From contig JAFVEU010000017.1 of assembly GCA_017475845.1 (NCBI GenBank), positions 1 through 9,991 on the forward strand: a stretch of 9,991 nt of DNA, read 5' to 3'. The position numbers and the translations under genes were made by a program. The notes under the pieces were generated by a model. That model ran no database searches, was not told where the DNA came from, and saw nothing but the letters and a program-made list of their open reading frames with translations. This document shows, piece after piece, positions 1-5,186 of the stretch. The DNA comes from Lachnospiraceae bacterium (GTDB taxonomy: Bacteria; Bacillota; Clostridia; Lachnospirales; Lachnospiraceae). Each line of letters starts with the position of its first letter. Position 1 is the stretch's first letter.

Positions 1-5
1 CTTGA

Positions 6-134
6 TTTCGGGTGCGGGGTAATAGGCCCCGTACCCGGAGAGCTGCGAAAGCAGCGATTTTATAACGAGCAAAAAGCGAAGCGTTTGCGAGTATAACAAA
101 ATAATCAAGATAATCCACCACCTTCAGGTGGTGG
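6..134. other. Hairpin-rich segment upstream of gyrA, possibly the end of a mobile element or a structured RNA
   Basis: Three inverted repeats can be read directly. Bases 10-19 pair with 27-36 (ten pairs, one G-T), and the stem can be extended outward to 6-40 with further pairs, two of them G-T. Bases 42-46 pair with 51-55 around a GAAA tetraloop. Bases 115-122 pair with 127-134. A shorter possible stem pairs GCAAA (69-73) with TTTGC (84-88), and TATAAC occurs at 61-66 and 92-97. No stem is followed by a run of T, so these are not ordinary terminators. Frame 1 is open from base 1 to a TAA at 94-96, so the tail of an upstream ORF cannot be excluded, but 31 open codons is weak evidence. Successive hairpins with a final perfect one recall the right ends of IS200/IS605-type elements; that is inference. 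A poor promoter match (TTGCGA 85-90, GATAAT 109-114, 18 bp apart) could serve gyrA. Confidence 0.45.
115..134. repeat. Perfect 8-bp inverted repeat with a TTCA loop
   Basis: CCACCACC at 115-122 is followed by TTCA and then GGTGGTGG at 127-134. It forms an uninterrupted GC-rich hairpin 44 bases before the gyrA start codon. The next bases are AAATGA, not a T-run, so intrinsic termination is unlikely. It could be the subterminal hairpin of an IS200/IS605-like element, a REP-like repeat, or a structure in the gyrA leader. Confidence 0.6.
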
Positions 135-165
135 AAATGATCGCTTTGAATTATCAGACAGAATA

Positions 166-170
166 AGAGG
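166..170 (+). promoter_or_regulatory. Ribosome binding site fixing the TTG start of gyrA
   Basis: AGAGG lies 8 bases before the TTG at 179-181. The frame upstream is closed by TAA at 164-166 and contains no ATG or GTG, so this spacing is the main reason to accept the non-ATG start. The protein then begins MEETYFDRI, close to the usual start of clostridial GyrA. Confidence 0.75.
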
Positions 171-178
171 TAAGCATT

Positions 179-2719
179 TTGGAAGAAACATATTTTGACC
201 GAATAAATGAAGTGGACTTAAAGCAGACCATGGAGTCCTCTTACATCGACTACGCCATGAGCGTTATCGCAGCCCGGGCGCTGCCGGATGTAAGGGACGG
301 CTTGAAACCCGTACAGAGGCGTATCCTCTACTCCATGACGGAGCTGAATAACACTCCGGACAAGCCCCACAGGAAATGTGCCCGTATAGTCGGAGATACC
401 ATGGGTAAATATCATCCCCACGGAGACAGCTCCATATACGGTTCTCTTGTAAATATGGCCCAGGAGTGGTCCATGAGATACTGTCTGGTGGACGGTCACG
501 GAAACTTCGGATCCGTGGACGGAGACGGGGCCGCCGCCATGCGATATACAGAGGCCAGGCTTTCAAAGATCTGTATGGAGATGCTTGCGGATATCAACAA
601 GGATACCGTGGATTTCATACCGAACTTCGACGAGACTGAAAACGAACCCACCGTACTTCCCGCCAGATTCCCAAACCTCCTGGTAAACGGTACCACCGGT
701 ATCGCCGTTGGAATGGCCACCAATATTCCGCCTCACAATTTACGGGAGATCATCAATGCGGTGAATCTCCTTATCGACAATAAGGTAAACGAAGACAGGG
801 ATACGGAGATAGAGGAGCTTTTACGTATAGTAAAGGGGCCGGACTTCCCCACGGGAGGCACTATCCTCGGAAGCCGGGGAATAGAAGAGGCCTACAGGAC
901 CGGAAGGGGCAAGGTTGTAGTCAGGGCTGTTACCGATATAGAGACCATGGATAACGGAAAGTCCAGGATAATCGTGACGGAGCTTCCTTATCTGGTAAAT
1001 AAATCAAAGCTCTTAAAGAATATTGCGGATCTGGTAAAGGACAAAAAGATCGACGGTATCACGGATCTCCGGGACGAATCCGACCGTGAAGGCATGAGAG
1101 TTGTTATAGAGCTCAGGCGTGACGTAAACTCCAATATCATATTAAACCAGCTTTATAAGCACACCCAGCTCCAGGACAGCTTCGGGATAATCATGCTGGC
1201 CCTGGTAAATAACGAGCCCCATATCCTTAACCTCCTTGAAATGCTGAAATGCTACCTTAAGCATCAGGAAGAGGTGGTGAGGAGAAGGACTCAGTTTGAT
1301 CTGAACAAGGCTGAAGAGAGAGCCCATATATTGGAGGGACTCCTTAAAGCCATTGACGCCATTGATGAAGTAATAAGGCTTATCCGTTCCAGCAATACCG
1401 TGGCAGAAGCAAAGGAAAAGCTCATTGATTTCCTTAAGATCGATGACGTGCAGGCCTCCGCCATTGTGGAAATGAGGCTTCGCGCTCTTGCAGCCCTGGA
1501 AAGGGAAAAGCTGCAGAACGAATATGACGAGCTGCAGAAGAAGATCGCCGAATATAAGGAGATCCTCGCAGATCCGAAGAAGCTCCTTATGGTGATCCGT
1601 GAAGAGATTACAGAGATCGCTGAAAAGTTCGGAGATGAGAGAAGGACCTCCATAGGCTTTGACGCCTTTGATATCTCCATGGAGGACATGATCCCCAGGG
1701 AAAATACGGTTCTTGCCATGACTTCTCTCGGCTATATCAAGCGTATGTCCGTAGACAACTTCTCCGCCCAGAACCGGGGAGGAAGGGGAATAAAGGGTAT
1801 CACCACCATAGAGAACGATTATATCGAGGATCTTTTGATGACCACCACCCATAACTATGTCATGTTCTTTACCAACATGGGAAGGGTGTACCGCTTAAAA
1901 GCCTATGAGATCCCCGAGGGTTCAAGGAATGCAAGAGGCACGGCGATCGTGAACCTCCTTCAGCTATCACCCCAGGAGAAGATAACAGCTACCATTCCCA
2001 TAAAGGACTATGAGGAGGACAGATACCTCTTTATGGTGACAAAGAAGGGAATCGTAAAGAAGACCAGGGCAAAGGAATTTGCAAATGTCCGTAAGAACGG
2101 GCTTTTCGCCATTAACTTAAGGGAAGATGACGAGCTGGTGGAAGTAAAGCATATCCGGAATGGCGAGGATATCTTTATCGTCACAAAATACGGTATGTGC
2201 ATAAGATTTAAGGAAAGTGATGTGCGCAGCACCGGACGTACCGCCATGGGCGTTATCGGAGTTAACCTTATAGACGGTGATGACGTGGTGGGAATGCAGC
2301 TCATGAGCCAGGGTGAAGCCCTGCTCCTTGTTACCGAGAACGGTATAGGAAAGAGAACTGCCCTCTCCGAGTTCCATGTACAGAGAAGGGGCGGAAAGGG
2401 CGTTAAGTGCTACAAGATCACCGAAAAGACCGGAGATGTAGTGGGCGTAAAGGCCGTTAATCCCGATCACGAGGTAATGCTGATAACCGACGCCGGAGTC
2501 ATCATTCAGATAAGGGCCAATGATATTTCAGAATACAGCCGTATCACCATGGGCGTTAAGCTCATGAACCTGGATGAGGGCGTAAGGGTTGCAAAGGTCG
2601 CCAAGGTCAGGGAAAAGCTCTCCGACGGAAATGATGAGATCGATGATGTGGAGAAGGAAAAAGAAACCGGCACAGAAACTGATGCCGGTGAAGATACGGT
2701 AACGGAGGAACCGCAGTAA
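179..2719 (+). CDS. gyrA: DNA gyrase subunit A (GyrA)
   Basis: This is the breakage-and-reunion subunit of the type IIA topoisomerase that, with GyrB, introduces negative supercoils using ATP. The 846 residues match the family length. The N-terminal domain has YAMSVIAARALPDVRDGLKPVQRRIL (residues 25-50), the region HPHGDSSIYG (79-88), and RYTEARL with catalytic Tyr123 next to Arg122 (E. coli Tyr122/Arg121). The coiled-coil tower spans roughly 360-490. The C-terminal beta-pinwheel shows six blade cores, such as VLAMTSLGYIKRM and VMFFTNMGRVYRL. GyrA-box motifs occur at 531-537 (QNRGGRG) and 735-741 (QRRGGKG), which favours GyrA over ParC. An acidic, probably disordered tail follows from about residue 818. 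The start is TTG. Residue 84 is Ser, the quinolone-sensitive state at E. coli Ser83, while residue 88 is Gly where E. coli has Asp87. gyrB is not adjacent here. Confidence 0.97.
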   Translation: MEETYFDRINEVDLKQTMESSYIDYAMSVIAARALPDVRDGLKPVQRRILYSMTELNNTPDKPHRKCARIVGDTMGKYHPHGDSSIYGSLVNMAQEWSMRYCLVDGHGNFGSVDGDGAAAMRYTEARLSKICMEMLADINKDTVDFIPNFDETENEPTVLPARFPNLLVNGTTGIAVGMATNIPPHNLREIINAVNLLIDNKVNEDRDTEIEELLRIVKGPDFPTGGTILGSRGIEEAYRTGRGKVVVRAVTDIETMDNGKSRIIVTELPYLVNKSKLLKNIADLVKDKKIDGITDLRDESDREGMRVVIELRRDVNSNIILNQLYKHTQLQDSFGIIMLALVNNEPHILNLLEMLKCYLKHQEEVVRRRTQFDLNKAEERAHILEGLLKAIDAIDEVIRLIRSSNTVAEAKEKLIDFLKIDDVQASAIVEMRLRALAALEREKLQNEYDELQKKIAEYKEILADPKKLLMVIREEITEIAEKFGDERRTSIGFDAFDISMEDMIPRENTVLAMTSLGYIKRMSVDNFSAQNRGGRGIKGITTIENDYIEDLLMTTTHNYVMFFTNMGRVYRLKAYEIPEGSRNARGTAIVNLLQLSPQEKITATIPIKDYEEDRYLFMVTKKGIVKKTRAKEFANVRKNGLFAINLREDDELVEVKHIRNGEDIFIVTKYGMCIRFKESDVRSTGRTAMGVIGVNLIDGDDVVGMQLMSQGEALLLVTENGIGKRTALSEFHVQRRGGKGVKCYKITEKTGDVVGVKAVNPDHEVMLITDAGVIIQIRANDISEYSRITMGVKLMNLDEGVRVAKVAKVREKLSDGNDEIDDVEKEKETGTETDAGEDTVTEEPQ

Positions 2720-2721
2720 GT

Positions 2722-3249
2722 TCAGCGGTCATATAGGTTTCCCCCGGCTGTGTCAGCTACGACGATACAGGGAAAGTCTTCCACATAGAGTTTTCGGACA
2801 GCTTCGGTTCCGAGGTCATCATAGGCTATGACCTCGGAACTTTTTATACATTTGGAGAGCAGGGCGCCGGCGCCGCCGATGGCGGCAAAATATACCGCCT
2901 TGTTCCTAACTACAGCATCCAGCACTTCCGGGGTACGCTTACCTTTGCCTATCATCCCCGCCATCCCCAGATCCAGGAGTCTGGGGGTATATTTATCCAT
3001 ACGGCTTGCGGTGGTGGGACCTGCACTGCCTATCACGCGCCCGGGTCTTGCGGGGCTTGGCCCCATGTAATATATGATATTTCCCTTTATGTCAAAGGGA
3101 AGGGTGCCGTCCTTATCAAGGCTTTCATCCATCCTTTTATGGGCCGCGTCCCTGGCGGTAAATATGGTTCCGGTAAAGATCACCTTATCCCCGATCCTTA
3201 GTTTTTCAGCGTATTCCTTTGTAAGAGGCAGATCTATCCTGTATTCCAT
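2722..3249 (-). CDS. Class I (Fe-S) fumarate hydratase, beta subunit (C-terminal half of FumA type)
   Basis: This is the small subunit of the two-subunit [4Fe-4S] fumarase/L(+)-tartrate dehydratase family, which with the alpha subunit interconverts fumarate and malate in the cytoplasm. At 175 residues it has the usual subunit length. Visible family motifs are FTARDAAHKRM (30-40), a substrate-contacting loop; GPTTASRMD (77-85); GKGKR (101-105); and YDDLGTEAVRKL followed by VEDFPCIVV near the end. It ends in GGNLYDR, 2 bases from the gyrA stop. AAAGGAG (+ strand 3264-3270) lies 14 bases before the ATG, a rather long spacing. The alpha gene lies upstream on the same strand, but 259 bases away instead of abutting. 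L-tartrate dehydratase beta (TtdB) is a homologous alternative; fumarase is preferred for Clostridia. The gene carries the gyrA terminator on its opposite strand. Confidence 0.92.
   Translation of the reverse strand: MEYRIDLPLTKEYAEKLRIGDKVIFTGTIFTARDAAHKRMDESLDKDGTLPFDIKGNIIYYMGPSPARPGRVIGSAGPTTASRMDKYTPRLLDLGMAGMIGKGKRTPEVLDAVVRNKAVYFAAIGGAGALLSKCIKSSEVIAYDDLGTEAVRKLYVEDFPCIVVADTAGGNLYDR
2807..2848 (+). terminator. Intrinsic terminator of gyrA, located inside the convergent fumarase beta gene
   Basis: Bases 2807-2819 (GTTCCGAGGTCAT) are the exact reverse complement of 2828-2840 (ATGACCTCGGAAC). They form a 13-bp perfect stem with an 8-base loop, followed at once by TTTTTATA (2841-2848). 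The T-run lies only on the + strand side, so it would stop transcripts coming from gyrA about 120 bases past its stop codon. On the - strand the same DNA encodes residues 137-148 of fumarase beta (SSEVIAYDDLGT). Confidence 0.85.
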
Positions 3250-3263
3250 GGTATTTAGTAAAA

Positions 3264-3270
3264 CTCCTTT
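3264..3270 (-). promoter_or_regulatory. Ribosome binding site of fumarase beta
   Basis: Read on the - strand this is AAAGGAG, a strong Shine-Dalgarno match, but 14 bases separate it from the ATG at 3249-3247. No in-frame ATG, GTG or TTG lies between, so the start is kept. Confidence 0.6.
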
Positions 3271-3310
3271 CCTTATTTTCCGGAAACTATGACGGGTTCC
3301 CGGACTTTTT

Positions 3311-3334
3311 CCCGAAAAACCGGCTTATTTCGGG
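3311..3334 (-). other. Hairpin in the leader of fumarase beta
   Basis: CCCGAAA at 3311-3317 and TTTCGGG at 3328-3334 are exact reverse complements with a 10-base loop, 62 bases before the fumarase beta ATG. Neither strand has a T-run after it, so a terminator is unlikely. It could stabilise the 5' end of a separate beta transcript or mark a processing point in a longer one. Confidence 0.4.
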
Positions 3335-3348
3335 GTAAGACACAAGTA

Positions 3349-3443
3349 TATGTTTCACAGCCGGACTAACCACTATATTTAGATTTCATTATCCACAACT
3401 TATCAACATTTTGTTTATAACTTAAGAAAAAACGTGAAACATA
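3349..3443. repeat. 10-bp inverted repeat whose arms contain parS half-sites
   Basis: TATGTTTCAC at 3349-3358 is the exact reverse complement of GTGAAACATA at 3434-3443, with 75 bases between. The published ParB-binding site of Firmicutes, parS, is TGTTTCACGTGAAACA; the left arm contains its left half (3351-3358) and the right arm its right half (3434-3441), in the native order. The second copy also keeps the two bases before the centre (ACGTGAAACA, 3432-3441), giving 10 of 16 parS positions at that site. A single half-site is not known to bind ParB well, so function is inference; the repeat itself is certain. Confidence 0.7.
3389..3408 (+). promoter_or_regulatory. Pair of DnaA boxes in the gap between the fumarase genes
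   Basis: TTATCCACA at 3389-3397 matches the DnaA-box consensus at every position. TTATCAACA at 3400-3408 differs at one base. Both face the same way and start 11 bases apart. The DNA around them (about 3370-3445) is richer in A+T than the flanking genes. Such boxes bind the initiator DnaA at oriC and at some DnaA-regulated promoters. No dnaA or dnaN gene is in the window, so origin activity is not claimed. Confidence 0.6.
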
Positions 3444-3508
3444 ACAACTGTTGACTGAACCCGGTCCGCAGGGCTCTCAGGCGGGTTTTATCATCCTGCA
3501 GCAGTTCT

Positions 3509-4354
3509 TCAGATGATCCTTGTGACATGCCGGTTCACATGGCAGCAGATATTTACTGCCACCGGCAGTCCCGCTATATGGGTGGCATAGGTATTGATAT
3601 TTACAGCAAAGGCGGTGGTATTTCCACCAAGCCCCCCGGGTCCTATGTCCGTCTCATTTACCATGTCTAACAGCTCTTTTTCCAGCGCTGCTATATGGGG
3701 AAGCTCCGAATTCTTACCGGCCTCCCTGGTAAGAGCCTGTTTTGCAAGAATCGCCGCCTTTTCAAAATCCCCGCCTATTCCGACTCCCACTACCACGGGA
3801 GGACAGGCATTGGGGCCTGCATCCTTTACTGCAGTCAAAACGGCATCTTTTACGCCTTCAACCCCCTGGGCAGGTTTCAGCATAAAGACACGGCTCATGT
3901 TTTCACTGCCGAAGCCCTTGGGAGCAAGAGTCAGCTTTATCTTATCCCCGGGAACGATCCGCACATGGATCACGGCGGGAGTATTGTCCCCGGTATTCTC
4001 CCTGATAAGGGGATCCGACACCACGCTCTTCCGTAAATATCCTTCGGTATAGCCCTTTTTTACACCGGCATTTACTGCCTCTTCCAGATCTCCTCCGGTA
4101 AGATGCACATCCTGGCCGATCTCCATAAAGAGCACCGCCATTCCCGTATCCTGGCAGATGGGGATCATATCTTCTCCTGCTATTTTCAGGTTTTCCTTCA
4201 ACTGGGAGAGGATCTCCCTTCCCACAGGGGAATCTTCCCTTTCCGCAGCGGCATAAAGCGCTTCCTTCATGTCCTCCGACAGGAAGTGGTTCGCTTCAAT
4301 GCACATTTCAGCAATGTTTTCCGTAATGAGTGATACATCAAATTCTCTTGTCAT
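3509..4354 (-). CDS. Class I (Fe-S) fumarate hydratase, alpha subunit (N-terminal half of FumA type)
   Basis: This is the large subunit of the oxygen-sensitive [4Fe-4S] fumarase, which holds the cluster; catalysis also needs the beta subunit encoded next on this strand. At 281 residues it has normal length. Three conserved cysteine sites fit cluster binding: Cys67 in IPICQDTG, Cys184 in GPNACPPVVVGVG, and Cys271 in the C-terminal CHVNRH, preceded by a neighbouring Cys270. Other family signatures are RENTGDNTPAVIH (118-130), APKGFGSENMS (144-154) and GPGGLGGNTTAFAV. AAGGAAT lies about 7 bases before the ATG. The response regulator ends 83 bases upstream on the same strand; a weak promoter match in that gap (TTGAAT at 4414-4409, TAAACA at 4391-4386, 17 bp apart) may give it separate transcription. 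L-tartrate dehydratase alpha (TtdA) is the homologous alternative. Confidence 0.93.
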   Translation of the reverse strand: MTREFDVSLITENIAEMCIEANHFLSEDMKEALYAAAEREDSPVGREILSQLKENLKIAGEDMIPICQDTGMAVLFMEIGQDVHLTGGDLEEAVNAGVKKGYTEGYLRKSVVSDPLIRENTGDNTPAVIHVRIVPGDKIKLTLAPKGFGSENMSRVFMLKPAQGVEGVKDAVLTAVKDAGPNACPPVVVGVGIGGDFEKAAILAKQALTREAGKNSELPHIAALEKELLDMVNETDIGPGGLGGNTTAFAVNINTYATHIAGLPVAVNICCHVNRHVTRII

Positions 4355-4437
4355 AGTTTATTCCTTTATCCTCAGTATTATTCCGTGTTTATTCCGGTGT
4401 ACTGACACATTCAAATTCGGAAGGAAATCCCCGCTTT

Positions 4438-5064
4438 TCAGTCCGGGATCACCAGTCCTCCGGTCCGTGCCTTTACGGCAAGCTCAAGCCTCGAGCGGAA
4501 ACCGGTTTTCTGGAGCATATTGGTGATATGGAGTTTTACGGTACGCTCCTTTGTACCGAGTTTTTCCGCAATCTCTTTATTGGAGGCACCATCGGTCAGT
4601 TCTCTTAGGACTTCGATCTCTTTTTCGGTAAATTCGGTACTGACAGCATTACCCAGCTTTATTACCGGGGGACTGTCGGGATAGACAGACTCCCCGCCCA
4701 TGGTACGTCTCATGACTTCAAGTATGGGCTGTTCCTGAATGTCCTTATACCAGAAGCTCTCCACACCGATCTTTCGCGCTCTGTCAATATATGTTACTTC
4801 GGGCATGGAGGTGATCATAAGGATCTTCGTTTCCGGACGGATATCCTTTATCCTTTGGGCCGCCGAGAGTCCGCTCTGGCCTGACTGCATAACGATATCC
4901 AGGATCGCAAGATCCACATATCTCTTGCTGACATAGTCCACAGCGCTGCCGGCATCCGGAAAAGAACCGGCAAGTTCAAAGTCTTCCGAAGAAGCGATGA
5001 CATCCCCGATAAACTGTCTGGACATTAAAAAGTCCTCTGCGACCAGTACTCTGTATGGCTTCAT
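4438..5064 (-). CDS. Two-component response regulator, LuxR/NarL family
   Basis: This cytoplasmic DNA-binding regulator is probably phosphorylated by the sensor kinase encoded just upstream. The 208 residues fit the family. The receiver domain (about 4-125) has the acidic pair Glu10-Asp11, phospho-acceptor Asp56 in DLAILDIVM, Thr85 in ILMITSM and Lys107 in FWYKD, so all expected switch residues are present. A short linker leads to a LuxR-type helix-turn-helix (about 145-200), with FTEKEIEVLRELTDGASNKE and then TVKLHITNMLQKTG as the recognition region. The ribosome binding site is poor (CAGGG some 8-9 bases before the ATG), and a hairpin lies just upstream, so expression may be limited at translation. 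It ends 83 bases before fumarase alpha, with no clear terminator between. Its target genes cannot be read from the sequence. Confidence 0.92.
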   Translation of the reverse strand: MKPYRVLVAEDFLMSRQFIGDVIASSEDFELAGSFPDAGSAVDYVSKRYVDLAILDIVMQSGQSGLSAAQRIKDIRPETKILMITSMPEVTYIDRARKIGVESFWYKDIQEQPILEVMRRTMGGESVYPDSPPVIKLGNAVSTEFTEKEIEVLRELTDGASNKEIAEKLGTKERTVKLHITNMLQKTGFRSRLELAVKARTGGLVIPD

Positions 5065-5079
5065 TCTTTGTACCCTGCT

Positions 5080-5112
5080 GCAGGCAAGAGTATCAACCGG
5101 TGACGTGCCTGC
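5080..5112 (-). other. Possible alternative hairpins in the response regulator leader
   Basis: GCAGGCA at 5080-5086 pairs exactly with TGCCTGC at 5106-5112. GGTGA at 5099-5103 pairs with TCACC at 5116-5120; one arm of this second stem lies in the loop of the first and the other outside it, so the two are either exclusive or a pseudoknot. Both lie within 60 bases of the regulator ATG. No T-run follows on the - strand. Confidence 0.3.
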
Positions 5113-5171
5113 GTATCACCGATGGTCATAGGTCACTTGACTTTCCGCAAATGACGGTTCTGAATAGTTAC

Positions 5172-5186
5172 GAAACATTTTGTTTC
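5172..5186 (-). repeat. Short palindrome overlapping the sensor kinase stop codon
   Basis: GAAACA (5172-5177) and TGTTTC (5181-5186) are reverse complements with a TTT spacer, and the right arm shares two bases with the kinase stop codon (5185-5187). No T-run follows on the - strand, so it is not a standard terminator. It may be a 3'-end stabiliser or chance. Confidence 0.3.

Noticed and set aside
1..96. Open frame 1 ending at TAA 94-96, possible tail of an upstream gene
   Set aside because: Thirty-one open codons are expected often by chance, the translation has no recognised domain, and the DNA is dominated by hairpins; kept only as a note in the region entry.
1142..1852. 236-codon open frame on the - strand inside gyrA
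   Set aside because: It lies wholly within a clearly coding gyrA and its translation looks like an antisense shadow with no domain.
2992..3000. TTATCCATA inside fumarase beta as another DnaA box
   Set aside because: It has a mismatch, is isolated, and lies in coding sequence; single near-matches are frequent by chance.
3458..3490. AACCCG/CGGGTT inverted repeat followed by TTTTA, possible + strand terminator
   Set aside because: The stem is only 6 bp with an 18-base loop, and no + strand gene lies upstream; on the - strand there is no T-run to end fumarase alpha transcripts.
3594..4052. 152-codon + strand open frame opposite fumarase alpha
   Set aside because: Fumarase alpha in this stretch carries conserved cysteine and substrate motifs; the opposite frame has none and no ribosome site was evident.
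5172..5186. GAAACA-TTT-TGTTTC considered as a further parS-like site
   Set aside because: The half-sites are in the opposite order to parS and the CACGTG centre is missing, so it is not a parS variant.
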